Part shown: piece after piece, positions 1 to 8,762 of the stretch | Numbering within the stretch: the first letter of the stretch is position 1 | How the letters are laid out: each line of letters opens with the position of its first letter | NCBI GenBank assembly: GCA_965660325.1 | Contig: CBFHZL010000002.1 | Span: 1-64,000, forward strand | Reading direction: 5' to 3' | Length of the DNA stretch: 64,000 nt | Source of the DNA: Acidiluteibacter sp965660325 | GTDB lineage: Bacteria > Bacteroidota > Bacteroidia > Flavobacteriales_E > Vicingaceae | The notes under the pieces: generated by a model | The model's database searches: none | What the model saw: only the letters and a program-made list of their open reading frames with translations | What the model was told of the DNA's origin: nothing | Translations under genes and position numbers: made by a program

Positions 1-25
1 AATAATGCCAAAAATCGATATTGCT

Positions 26-1348
26 TCATTCTTGCAGAGATTTGAGATCTGTCATTTGTTCTGAAAATATATGCCATCTTAATAAGAGCATACACAAGCA
101 ACACCAATAAATGGCCATGTCAAATACTCCAATGGTAATTCCAATGGTAATCAATGGAACAAATACAATACCAATAAGCATTCGGTTGTTCCACTTCTTA
201 TTTGGCCACCACTTATTTGTTTGATTTTTAATTAAGTAAAATAGCATGGCTAATGCACTTATTCCTAAAAGACCTGCATCGATAAAAATATTCAGAAATG
301 CATTGTGAGGCAGGTAGGCAATAGTAGAGTCCGGATTATTCACCAATGGGTAAAAGTTTCTTGGAGTAGCATATTCTTTAAATAGGGAGGAACTTGATCC
401 TAACCCTGCTCCAAAAATAGTGTCAAAGAGCGAGTAATCATTAATTGCATCAGAGTAGATATTCCAGATAGATCCCCTGCCTGTTAGCATTTGAGGAGGA
501 AAATAGTAACCTGTTTTTGCCTTAACTAGTTGTAAATAATAGGCTGCTAGTGAAATCAGTCCAACTGATAGAATAGAGCCGAAAAATATAAGAAATGGCT
601 TAGAAATAATCCGGTATTTGGATAGCCCACCCTTATTTATAAACCCTAAGTAGTAAACAAAAAGGAGTGCCATACAGCCTACGATAGCTTTAAAGTAGGT
701 GGCGTAAGCTACTAAAATTAGGAACAGAAGGGTCCAAAATGCTTTCTTTTCTTTTTTGAAGAATTGAAACAATCCAAGGAAGCAAATTAAGATGGATAGT
801 TCTGAGCCATGATATAGAAATCCGTTGGGTCGGTAGATATCGTTTCCAAATGCATCTATAGTGGAGTTGATAAAGGTAGCATTCCAAAATGTGAATGGAA
901 TTATTCCAAGGTATTGTAAAAACGAAATACTTATCGGGATCCACACAAATGAGATAAATCGTATGGTATACTTCCTTAGTGTTGAAACTGAAAACTGTTT
1001 CCTATAAACCAGATCAAGCATGTTTAAAAGAACCAATGGCCCAAAGAAAAAATCGATCATGCTTTTTACATCCCAGTATTGCTGCACTCCTTGAGCAATA
1101 AGGTAGGCTAGTATAACATAGGCGTACCATTTATTTTTTACGCTTAAAAGAAGCCTTGCAAAGGAGACTAGAAAGATCAACCCTAATCCGATGTAATGAA
1201 GCTTAATAGGAAAAGGCGGGACCACATTACCGAGCAGTATAAATAGCGGAGCGAAGCTTAGGAGTTCCAAAAAAATTAGATCCAAATAATTTTCTTTAGC
1301 GGATATATCCGAACCATGTATGTTTGTTGGACTAATCAAGTTGTGCAA
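26..1348 (-). CDS. O-antigen polymerase/ligase-like membrane protein (Wzy/WaaL type)
   Basis: A 440-residue polytopic inner-membrane protein with roughly ten to twelve hydrophobic segments along its whole length. The signature LPHNAFLNIFIDAGLLG near residues 346-362 is the conserved H-N...G-hydrophobic pattern of the O-antigen ligase/polymerase superfamily, which polymerises lipid-linked repeat units or transfers them to an acceptor on the periplasmic side. It is the last gene of a leftward operon after a Wzz-like protein and a Wzx-like flippase, which supports the polysaccharide role. The start is TTG, overlapping the flippase 3' end by 17 nt; no ATG lies before the first membrane segments. 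Wzy and ligase cannot be separated by sequence alone. Confidence 0.78.
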   Translation of the reverse strand: MHNLISPTNIHGSDISAKENYLDLIFLELLSFAPLFILLGNVVPPFPIKLHYIGLGLIFLVSFARLLLSVKNKWYAYVILAYLIAQGVQQYWDVKSMIDFFFGPLVLLNMLDLVYRKQFSVSTLRKYTIRFISFVWIPISISFLQYLGIIPFTFWNATFINSTIDAFGNDIYRPNGFLYHGSELSILICFLGLFQFFKKEKKAFWTLLFLILVAYATYFKAIVGCMALLFVYYLGFINKGGLSKYRIISKPFLIFFGSILSVGLISLAAYYLQLVKAKTGYYFPPQMLTGRGSIWNIYSDAINDYSLFDTIFGAGLGSSSSLFKEYATPRNFYPLVNNPDSTIAYLPHNAFLNIFIDAGLLGISALAMLFYLIKNQTNKWWPNKKWNNRMLIGIVFVPLITIGITIGVFDMAIYWCCLCMLLLRWHIFSEQMTDLKSLQE

Positions 1349-2630
1349 TTAATTTTTTATACTGAATGGGTAGTGCAATTGATAAAGGAAGCAAGGCGAT
1401 ACAAGTAGCGATGATTACGCCTGTTGTTCCCATAAGTTGTATAAGCACGATAGACAGCACCAGGTTTATTGCTGCAGAAAGAATGAGCCAGTTTCGCTGT
1501 TTAGATACTTCATTTATACTGTTTAAGAAGTAAGAAAATATAGTATACCAAGTGGACAATGCTATGCTAAGTGCGGTAAATACGGAAAGCGATAAGGGAA
1601 TTTCAATTTCATACCCTAGCCAAAGCTGATAGAGCTGGTGTGATGCGATTACCATCACAATGGATAGTAGCATTAATAAGCTCCAAAACTTTACTAGCTT
1701 TCTAATGCTATTCTTGATGTACTTGTTGTCTTTCTGATGAAATGCCTCAGCAAATGATGCCCAATAAGGTAGGAGTATAAGGTTAAATAGCACCGTAATC
1801 AGGTTGAAATACCTAAAAGCAATATTGAATTTAGTCACTTCTTCACCACTTAAATAGTTGACTATAATTAAATTGTCGGTTGAATAAATTATCAAAGTAC
1901 AGACCTGAATACTTAAGAAAGAATAAAGTAGTGTTCTGTTCTTTTTATCTACGATAAATGACTTTCCTTTTTCAAATACTGGAACAAGATGGTTTAACTT
2001 TGTCCGATATAGAACAAGTGAACTACTAAGTGCTGTTAAGAGCGGAGTTATAGAAAGCCAAACGCAAACAATGAGCAATGTCGGTTCGGTATCAGAATAT
2101 TCCAGAAATAGAATTCCACTAAGAGTAATCAGGTTTTGAATTAGTGTAATTAAATACGTCACAGCAGGTTGATGCGTGGACAGTAATATGGCATTCAAAA
2201 ATGATAGAGCAAAGTAGATGAAATAGAAAGTAATCGCAATTGAGCTTGCTATTTTCAATTGATTGCTGTCATAGTCTGCAGGGACTAACAATTGATCTAG
2301 GTCAAAAAATAGAACACCAACAAGCATAAGAACCAATGCAGATAAGTATGTGTAGGAAAGAGTGAGGTAGCCTTGACCAATTATTTGTCTTAGTTGAACA
2401 AACTTTTTGTCAGCAAAATAGGTTGTGATCTTATTCCTAATAGCATTTGTGATTCCTGATTCTAAAGCAGAAAACCAAGTAATAAAAGAAAGTAGCGCAA
2501 GCCAAATTCCATATGTTTCCTCACCAGCAAATTGAATAGCAAATCTCACTACCAATAGTGTGCAAAGGACATTAAGCCCTTTGTAAGTAACCGATAATAA
2601 TTGTTGTTTACTAAAATTCAAAAAGCCCAT
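1332..2630 (-). CDS. Wzx-like polysaccharide flippase (MATE/MVF superfamily)
   Basis: 432 residues with about twelve hydrophobic segments. The N-terminal layout (GLNVLCTLLVVRFAIQ, then EETYGIWLALLSF around residues 38-50) is typical of the polysaccharide-transport proteins that flip undecaprenyl-linked oligosaccharides to the periplasm. It lies between the polymerase-like gene (17-nt overlap) and the Wzz-like gene (about 20 nt upstream), so the three are probably cotranscribed. The ATG start at 2630 is well placed. Substrate specificity cannot be read from the sequence. Confidence 0.83.
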   Translation of the reverse strand: MGFLNFSKQQLLSVTYKGLNVLCTLLVVRFAIQFAGEETYGIWLALLSFITWFSALESGITNAIRNKITTYFADKKFVQLRQIIGQGYLTLSYTYLSALVLMLVGVLFFDLDQLLVPADYDSNQLKIASSIAITFYFIYFALSFLNAILLSTHQPAVTYLITLIQNLITLSGILFLEYSDTEPTLLIVCVWLSITPLLTALSSSLVLYRTKLNHLVPVFEKGKSFIVDKKNRTLLYSFLSIQVCTLIIYSTDNLIIVNYLSGEEVTKFNIAFRYFNLITVLFNLILLPYWASFAEAFHQKDNKYIKNSIRKLVKFWSLLMLLSIVMVIASHQLYQLWLGYEIEIPLSLSVFTALSIALSTWYTIFSYFLNSINEVSKQRNWLILSAAINLVLSIVLIQLMGTTGVIIATCIALLPLSIALPIQYKKLIAQLD

Positions 2631-2650
2631 AAAAGATGTCTTTATGAATA

Positions 2651-3679
2651 TTATTTCTTTAGTGCATCGCTAATTCCTGATATTGCCAGTCCAACTAGGA
2701 CAAACGAGATACTAAAAATAAGTGATCTTGTAGTTTTTCCCAGACTGTTCTTAAATCCTACAGGATTAATGTGTGAAAAGACTTTGTAACAATGAGAGAA
2801 ACTATCTAGCTGTTGTTGTATGTTAATTACTTGGTTGTTATATTCAGCAACTTTTGAAAAGATCTCCAAAGGGTTTACAAGATTTGATTCAGAGGATTGT
2901 CCGAGGTTAATACTTGTGCCTGAATTACTTCTACTTTTAGATTTAGCTTGTTCAATTAGTACATTATTGGATATTTTTTTCAAAGTATCGAGTCCTGCAA
3001 TTTCTTTTTCAAGCCTCTCTTTTTTCATCATTAGTATGGCTAGGCTCTCCTGTCTCATTTTATTTAATTCTGGAACACGTTCAAGAAAGGCTAGCAATGG
3101 TTCCTCTATTTTTTCAAAAATAAACTCATCAGTAGAGATAATGACGATAAGAAATTTGTTGCTATAAGAGTAATCGTTTTCATCAACGATTTCCTCTAGA
3201 TTAATCAATTTTTGATAAGAGGTGTCTAAGTTTCTGTAAACACGATCAACGTATTCAATTCGTTCTGTTACAGTAGAAAAAGGACGTATTTCAAACTGAG
3301 TGATGGATTTGGCTTCTTCTTCTGATAAGTTAAAAAGCTCCATTAATTTATCAGTTTTCTGACGTTGAACCAGTGAGTTAAAGTATACTATGTCAGAAAA
3401 TAATTGTGCTCTCGCATCAATATTTAACTGTAAAACAAGGTTAGAAGCATACTTTGTAGGTGCAACCAAAAAACTTGCAAGACCAAATCCAAATCCTATA
3501 ATTGCTAGTATTATTAATAATTTATACTTTCTAAAGGCGTACAGAAAAAAAGATTGAATTCCTTTCACAATCCCTCTAAAAAGAGAAAATAATAGATGAA
3601 ATAATTTATTGATTAGTTTTTCAATATCTCTAATTACAGGGGTGATGGTAACCTCCTCGGTACTTTTTTTATCTTCCAT
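2651..3679 (-). CDS. Wzz-like chain-length determinant protein
   Basis: About 342 residues. One membrane segment lies near residues 55-75 (YKLLIILAIIGFGFGLASF) and a second at the C-terminus, enclosing a periplasmic region with a long helical coiled-coil-like part. This is the polysaccharide co-polymerase (Wzz) topology, which controls polymer length in Wzy-dependent pathways. There is no C-terminal tyrosine-kinase domain, so it resembles Wzz rather than Wzc. The start is set at the ATG at 3679: a longer TTG start at 3700 would lie inside the exact -7 promoter box at 3698-3705. First gene of the leftward wzz-wzx-wzy operon. Confidence 0.72.
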   Translation of the reverse strand: MEDKKSTEEVTITPVIRDIEKLINKLFHLLFSLFRGIVKGIQSFFLYAFRKYKLLIILAIIGFGFGLASFLVAPTKYASNLVLQLNIDARAQLFSDIVYFNSLVQRQKTDKLMELFNLSEEEAKSITQFEIRPFSTVTERIEYVDRVYRNLDTSYQKLINLEEIVDENDYSYSNKFLIVIISTDEFIFEKIEEPLLAFLERVPELNKMRQESLAILMMKKERLEKEIAGLDTLKKISNNVLIEQAKSKSRSNSGTSINLGQSSESNLVNPLEIFSKVAEYNNQVINIQQQLDSFSHCYKVFSHINPVGFKNSLGKTTRSLIFSISFVLVGLAISGISDALKK

Positions 3680-3697
3680 GTGAGTTTCTTTGGTGTG

Positions 3698-3705
3698 CAA
3701 AGTTA
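3698..3705 (-). promoter_or_regulatory. -7 promoter box of the leftward polysaccharide operon
   Basis: TAACTTTG on the minus strand matches the Bacteroidota -7 consensus TAnnTTTG exactly, 18 nt before the Wzz-like ATG at 3679. No clear -33 TTG is visible. It shares a 76-nt region with the rightward promoter at 3732-3739. Confidence 0.65.
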
Positions 3706-3731
3706 ATTTTTATAAATCTTAAAACTATATA

Positions 3732-3739
3732 TATTTTTG
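3732..3739 (+). promoter_or_regulatory. -7 promoter box of the rightward glycosyltransferase/radical-SAM operon
   Basis: TATTTTTG matches TAnnTTTG exactly, 16 nt before the ATG at 3756. The -33 region is AT-rich without a clear TTG. It probably drives much of the collinear series from 3756 to 12383. Confidence 0.6.
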
Positions 3740-3755
3740 TCTTAAAATCAGATTG

Positions 3756-4889
3756 ATGAAAATTGCTCTCCTCACCAACTTTATACCCCCATACAGAAGG
3801 CTATTATACCTGTCAGTGGCTAAAAAATTCGAATTATTTCGGGTGTTTATCTCCACCAGTATGGAATCTGATCGAAGTTGGGAGGTCAACCATGATGGAC
3901 TTGAGGTTACTGTACAGAAAACGTTCACGTACAGAAAAGAATGGAAGCATGAGAGCGGGTACAATCAATTTTCAGACACTCATATCCCATACGATACACT
4001 TTTTAAGCTCATAGGTTACCGGCCTGATGTAGTAATATCAGCAGAATTGGGTGTTCGAAGTCTTTTTTCTTCTCTTTACTGCTCTATTTTTAATAAAAAG
4101 TTAATTCTGTGGTTAGCACTTTCTGAGCATACCGAATCTAATAAGAGAGGAGTGAGAGTAGCTCTTAGGAGATACTTATTGCGAAATGCTACTGCCATAC
4201 TTTGTAATGGTGAAAGTTCTAAGAGTTATGTTAAAAATCTCGGTATTACTAAGCCTTTTTATTATGTTCCGTGCAGTAGTGACTATGAAATTAAACCGTT
4301 AAAAAATAATTTCAACCCATTAGTAAAACGAATTTTGTTTACCGGACAACTCATCCCTCGCAAGGGAGTTGCTCCCATGGTTGATGAATTGGTTTCTTGG
4401 GCCTTAAAAAATAAGTCTACTCAAGTAGAACTAATTGTTGCGGGAGATGGTCCAGAAGCGCATCATTTTAAAAAGCTTGACCAAGCTCCAAATATTACGT
4501 GTAAGCTCTTGGGTAATGTTAAATATGAAGAGCTAAGCAAATGGTATGAGCAGGTTGACTTCTACCTTTTTCCAACCTTGGGAGATGAGTGGGGAATAGT
4601 GGTGAACGAAGCGCTCTCAAACGGAGTGCCTGTAATTGGGAGCATTTATAGCCAGGCAGTTTTAGAGCTGATTGAAGATGATAAGAATGGCTGGCAGTAT
4701 GATCCATTATTAAAAGGAGAGCTTGGGAAATTATTGACGAAGGCTTTTAAGGCGACGAATGAAGATTTACAGAAAATGTCCGCCTATGGATTAGAGGTTG
4801 TAAAAGAAATCTCTACCGAAAAAGTATCCGAAACTATTGTGCGAGCCGTGAATGATTCGATAGGTTCAACCTCAACAACTATAAGTTAA
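3756..4889 (+). CDS. Glycosyltransferase, GT4 family
   Basis: A 377-residue GT-B fold retaining glycosyltransferase that probably adds a sugar from a nucleotide donor to a lipid-linked glycan in the cytoplasm. Visible are the N-terminal MKIALLTNFIPPYRR strand-loop, GQLIPRKG opening the donor domain near residue 195, AGDGPE near 230, and the GT4 E-x7-E motif in EWGIVVNEALSNG near 277-289. The ATG at 3756 is preferred over the TTG one codon earlier. First gene of the rightward operon, 15 nt before the next glycosyltransferase. The donor sugar is unknown. Confidence 0.85.
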   Translation: MKIALLTNFIPPYRRLLYLSVAKKFELFRVFISTSMESDRSWEVNHDGLEVTVQKTFTYRKEWKHESGYNQFSDTHIPYDTLFKLIGYRPDVVISAELGVRSLFSSLYCSIFNKKLILWLALSEHTESNKRGVRVALRRYLLRNATAILCNGESSKSYVKNLGITKPFYYVPCSSDYEIKPLKNNFNPLVKRILFTGQLIPRKGVAPMVDELVSWALKNKSTQVELIVAGDGPEAHHFKKLDQAPNITCKLLGNVKYEELSKWYEQVDFYLFPTLGDEWGIVVNEALSNGVPVIGSIYSQAVLELIEDDKNGWQYDPLLKGELGKLLTKAFKATNEDLQKMSAYGLEVVKEISTEKVSETIVRAVNDSIGSTSTTIS

Positions 4890-4904
4890 GCCGACTAAAG
4901 AGTT

Positions 4905-5939
4905 TTGATAAAGCGAAAACACATCTTATTTCTAACTCCAGGCTTTCCAAAGGACGAAAAGGATACACGATGTATTCCTGCTCTGCATTTAATGTTGTCT
5001 CATTTGCATAGGTTAGATGTGGTAGATATTTCTGTTATTGCCTTTAACTACCCATACGAAGCATCAAGTTATACATGGAATGGTATTACCATTAATGCAT
5101 TAGGAGGAAGCAACAACAGAGGCATTCATAAATTGCTCAATTGGCGAAAGGCATTTCGCCTAAGTAATAACATCAACGAAGGCTCACCCATCCATCATGT
5201 TCATAGCTTTTGGTTAAATGATTGTGCGCTTGTTGGAAACCGAATAGCCAAAAAGTTAGCTATTCCTCACTCTTGTACGCTAATGGGTCAAGATGTGCTA
5301 AAGTCGAATCGATTTTTTAAACGAATACAGCCCTTACCACAGTTGATCACTTTGTCGGATTACCAAAAGCAGCAGTTGTTTAGTAATTTTTCCATAACAC
5401 CTAGCTTGACAATTCCTTGGGGAATAGAGGAGATGTCTAATTCGAATGATCGAAGCATTGACATCATCGGTGTGGGGAATTTGAATGAAGTAAAAAATTA
5501 CAGGAGGTTTTTGAACATTATTCAACTACTTGTTAAGCAATTCCCGAATTTGAAGGTGCAACTAATTGGTGAAGGCGAAGAGGCAGATAAACTTAGTCGT
5601 TTAGCGACGAACCTGAACCTAACAGATAACCTTGTTTTTTTAGGAGTAAAAAATAGAGAGGAAACACTTGTGGTCATGAAAGAAGCGAAGTTACTGCTTC
5701 ATACCGCCAATTTTGAATCTTTTGGGATGGTGTTTTTGGAAGCTCAAGCACTGGGGCTAAAGATTGTTACTACGCCTGTTGGAATCGCTCCTGAATTAAA
5801 TGGATGCGCTACTTTTCAAACAGTTGATGAGGCAGCAATATTGATTACCGAATTTTTGCACAACTATCGACCCGAATCATCAATTAGAACTTATAAAGTA
5901 GAAGATACTGTACACTCCTATTTAAATAACGTATTTTAG
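4905..5939 (+). CDS. Glycosyltransferase, GT4 family
   Basis: A 344-residue GT-B glycosyltransferase. It has an N-terminal FLTPGFPKDEKD loop, the hinge sequence TIPWGIEE, VGNLNEVKNY at the start of the donor domain, GEGEE and the E-x7-E motif in ESFGMVFLEAQALG near residues 264-277. No ATG exists before residue 29, which lies beyond the first fold strand, so TTG at 4905 is the likely start. It sits 15 nt after the preceding GT4 gene and 13 nt before the radical-SAM gene, consistent with one operon building a surface glycan. Confidence 0.8.
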   Translation: MIKRKHILFLTPGFPKDEKDTRCIPALHLMLSHLHRLDVVDISVIAFNYPYEASSYTWNGITINALGGSNNRGIHKLLNWRKAFRLSNNINEGSPIHHVHSFWLNDCALVGNRIAKKLAIPHSCTLMGQDVLKSNRFFKRIQPLPQLITLSDYQKQQLFSNFSITPSLTIPWGIEEMSNSNDRSIDIIGVGNLNEVKNYRRFLNIIQLLVKQFPNLKVQLIGEGEEADKLSRLATNLNLTDNLVFLGVKNREETLVVMKEAKLLLHTANFESFGMVFLEAQALGLKIVTTPVGIAPELNGCATFQTVDEAAILITEFLHNYRPESSIRTYKVEDTVHSYLNNVF

Positions 5940-5952
5940 AGGTAAATTATTA

Positions 5953-7035
5953 ATGGTGCTGACACGAACACTCAAGAAAATCAATAAAACGGTAAAGCCC
6001 GAAAAGCTTTATTTTGGCCCCGAGTACATCATACTTGGTGTAAATAATGTGTGTAATCTTCATTGTAAAATGTGCGATGTTGGTACGCAAAACTTAGAAA
6101 CGAATTTCGCTCAAAATTTAGTGGGGTCACATCCATTAAATATGCCAATTGAATTATTCAAAACAATAATCGATCAAACTGCTAACAATTATCCAACTGC
6201 AAAAATTGGATATGCTTTTACGGAGCCATTGGTTTTTCCACATTTGCGAGAATCATTGCTGTATGCCAAAGAAAAAGGTTTAGCAACTACCATCACCACC
6301 AATGCACTGAATCTTAAAAGAAAAGCAGACGACTTATTGGAAGGGAATCTCAGTGAATTATTTATCTCATTGGATGGATTACAAGAAACGCATAATTACA
6401 TTCGAGGTAATAAGCAGTCTTTCCAGAAAGCATTAGAGGGAATCGATTATTTGTCACAATTTAAGCATGCACCAGAAATTTCTATTTACTGTGTGATTAC
6501 TGAGTGGAACTACAAAGAATTAGCTCAGTTTGTTGACTTTTTTGCAGATAAGCCTATAAAGCATTTAGGGTTTATGCATCAAAATTTCATTACAAAAGAG
6601 ATTGCTGATGCGCACAATGTTCTCTATGGAAGTGCCTATAAGGCCACTCATTCCAATATTGAAGAAACTGATTTTTCTAAAATAGACATAGGTGTTTTGT
6701 ACAAGGAGATTCAATCAATTAGAAATAAGAAATATCCTTTCTCCACCAGTTTTTCTCCTGAGATTAATGAATTGGAACGATTAACTACCTATTATTTTAA
6801 GCCTGAAGTAAAACTAGGCAGAACCTGTAATGACGTTTTTACCAATGTGATGATTAAGACAGATGGAACAGTGATACCTGCTCATGGGAGGTGTTATAAC
6901 TCTACCATGGGAAATTTACACGAGAATACATTAGAGGAAATATGGAATTCATCCCTTTATGGGGATTTTAGAAGAGAATTAGTCAAAGCAGGAGGCTTAT
7001 TGCCTGCTTGTAATCGATGTTGTAGTGCTTTTTAA
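5953..7035 (+). CDS. Radical SAM protein with SPASM-like C-terminal domain
   Basis: A 360-residue radical S-adenosylmethionine enzyme. The cluster motif CNLHCKMC gives Cys34, Cys38 and Cys41 (C-x3-C-x2-C) for the 4Fe-4S centre that cleaves SAM. A C-terminal cysteine-rich segment (Cys292, Cys304, Cys353, Cys356, Cys357, with the TDGTVIPAH strand and MGNLHENTLEEIW) is the SPASM/twitch arrangement that binds auxiliary iron-sulfur clusters. Such enzymes oxidise or epimerise alcohols, peptides or sugars. No precursor peptide gene was found nearby, and two glycosyltransferases precede it, so a sugar or polyol substrate is inferred. The sulfotransferase gene overlaps its 3' end by 11 nt. Confidence 0.82.
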   Translation: MVLTRTLKKINKTVKPEKLYFGPEYIILGVNNVCNLHCKMCDVGTQNLETNFAQNLVGSHPLNMPIELFKTIIDQTANNYPTAKIGYAFTEPLVFPHLRESLLYAKEKGLATTITTNALNLKRKADDLLEGNLSELFISLDGLQETHNYIRGNKQSFQKALEGIDYLSQFKHAPEISIYCVITEWNYKELAQFVDFFADKPIKHLGFMHQNFITKEIADAHNVLYGSAYKATHSNIEETDFSKIDIGVLYKEIQSIRNKKYPFSTSFSPEINELERLTTYYFKPEVKLGRTCNDVFTNVMIKTDGTVIPAHGRCYNSTMGNLHENTLEEIWNSSLYGDFRRELVKAGGLLPACNRCCSAF

Positions 7036-7834
7036 TTTCATTCAACTATTATTTAAATCGCTAAGATTAAAGTTTCTTTCCGCTTTTTGGCAGCTGAAAT
7101 TATTGATCACTGATAGCACTTATATGCTAAACGCAGGAAAAAATAAACTTCCTGACTTTTTGATTATTGGAGTACCAAAAGGAGGTACTACATATTTGTA
7201 TGACCTGCTTAATCAGCATCCTTCCATCAGCATGTCAAGGCGAAAAGAGATACACTTTTTTGATCGAAATTACCACCGAGGCAAACGATACTATCGGAGT
7301 TTTTTCCCAAAATCTGATTTGGGGATGTTAACAGGAGAAGCTTCCGTAAACTACTTTTATTCAGATACTGCTATGGAGAGGATTCAGCGTGACTTGCCCT
7401 CAATAAAGCTGATACTTTTACTTCGAAATCCTATTGATCGGGCATATTCTCACTTTCAGATGAATAAAAAGGATATGGTGGAGAAATCATTTGAAAAGCA
7501 TATCTATTCGGTTGGTTTTGAACAAAACAAGTACCAATATTTAGAAAAGGGGCTGTATGCTATGCATTTGGATCGATGGAGGTCTTTTTTAGAGAAGGGC
7601 CAACTGTTGATTATCAAGAGTGAAGATCTTTTTGAGGATGACCTGTCGGTGATAAATAGAGTGCTTGGTTTTTTAGGTTTATCAGAAGAAGTAATGCTAG
7701 CTTCAAAGAATAAAAATAGCTTAGCGTATAAAGCGTTGTCTTTAGAAACTAGGCAAGAATTAATGGACTATTTTAAAGAAGATATGGCTAATTTAGAAAA
7801 CGAATTTGGAAGTGCACTTACTTGGAAGGCTTAG
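7025..7834 (+). CDS. Sulfotransferase (PAPS-dependent)
   Basis: A 269-residue cytosolic-type sulfotransferase fold that would transfer sulfate from PAPS to a hydroxyl group. IIGVPKGGTTYLYDLL (about residues 47-62) is the 5'-phosphosulfate loop. RNPIDRAYSHF near residues 134-144 carries the Arg and Ser that bind the PAPS 3'-phosphate. The GTG start at 7025 overlaps the radical-SAM gene by 11 nt, suggesting translational coupling; an ATG at 7124 just before the conserved fold is the alternative. In a polysaccharide operon the likely outcome is a sulfated glycan or glycolipid. The acceptor is unknown. Confidence 0.82.
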   Translation: MLFNFIQLLFKSLRLKFLSAFWQLKLLITDSTYMLNAGKNKLPDFLIIGVPKGGTTYLYDLLNQHPSISMSRRKEIHFFDRNYHRGKRYYRSFFPKSDLGMLTGEASVNYFYSDTAMERIQRDLPSIKLILLLRNPIDRAYSHFQMNKKDMVEKSFEKHIYSVGFEQNKYQYLEKGLYAMHLDRWRSFLEKGQLLIIKSEDLFEDDLSVINRVLGFLGLSEEVMLASKNKNSLAYKALSLETRQELMDYFKEDMANLENEFGSALTWKA

Positions 7835-7970
7835 TATATTAGCGCATTTGCCTTTAGTAGAGACATTTTTTTGTAGGAATAGAATGCTGCCAAGCACACC
7901 AAGTGTGAGAGAAACGAATGAGAATGAGCCTAATTTATTAGGGAACTAAAATAAAGATGAAACTAATATA

Positions 7971-8762
7971 ATGACGACCTCTTCAAGCGATTTTAATGCA
8001 GCAGCAGTCTCTTACGATGAGGTGTTTACGTATTCACTAATTGGGAAAGCGCAGCGAAATCGTGTTTATTTTTGGCTAAAGAAATATCACTTTTTTAAGC
8101 AGTCAAAAAGTGTATTTGAAGTAAATTGTGGAACAGGGTATGATGCGGAGCAGTTTCATCACTTTGGGCACAAAGTTACTGCTACTGACGGTTCTGATAG
8201 AATGATTGCAACTGCAGAGGAAAATAGAGCAAAGTCGATAAACTTTTATCAATTATCTTTTCAAGATATTTCAGGAAACAACGATTTGAAAAATGCTGAT
8301 TTCCTGTTTTCCAACTTTGGTGGGTTAAATTGTTTGGACAAAAATGAGTTGGCAAACTTTGTAGAAGCAGTAGGTGCCTTGCAAAAAAAGCAAGATCAAT
8401 TAGCTTGGGTAATTATGCCCAAGCGCTGCTTTATGGAGGACTTGTATTTATTATTAACGCTTAAGTGGACCCAAATTGGCAGAAGAAATACGCAGGAAGG
8501 TGTAGCTGTAAACGTAGAAGAAACAGTTGTTAATACGTATTATCATTCGCCGAAGGAGGTGTCTGACCTATTAAAATTGGAGTATAAAATCCAAGCCGTG
8601 AAGCCTGTTGCTTTTCTTCTACCACCATCTTATTTGGAGCCTTTTTTTAAACGACATAGCTGGCTTTTAAATGGACTGAGTATATTAGAAAGACTCTTTG
8701 GAAGATTTCGTATTTTCGCTAGTTGGTCAGATCATTATCTAATAATCGCAGAACGTAAATGA
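7971..8762 (+). CDS. Class I SAM-dependent methyltransferase
   Basis: A 263-residue Rossmann-fold methyltransferase. Motif I is FEVNCGTGYDA near residues 49-59, followed by the acidic ATDGS strand that binds the SAM ribose. A hydrophobic C-terminal segment may place it near a membrane or a lipid substrate. The 136-nt gap before it is the longest in this operon and shows no convincing promoter. Its stop overlaps the next start by the ATGA tetranucleotide, so it is probably coupled to the following B12-type radical-SAM enzyme. Small molecule, sugar or lipid are all possible substrates. Confidence 0.75.
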   Translation: MTTSSSDFNAAAVSYDEVFTYSLIGKAQRNRVYFWLKKYHFFKQSKSVFEVNCGTGYDAEQFHHFGHKVTATDGSDRMIATAEENRAKSINFYQLSFQDISGNNDLKNADFLFSNFGGLNCLDKNELANFVEAVGALQKKQDQLAWVIMPKRCFMEDLYLLLTLKWTQIGRRNTQEGVAVNVEETVVNTYYHSPKEVSDLLKLEYKIQAVKPVAFLLPPSYLEPFFKRHSWLLNGLSILERLFGRFRIFASWSDHYLIIAERK

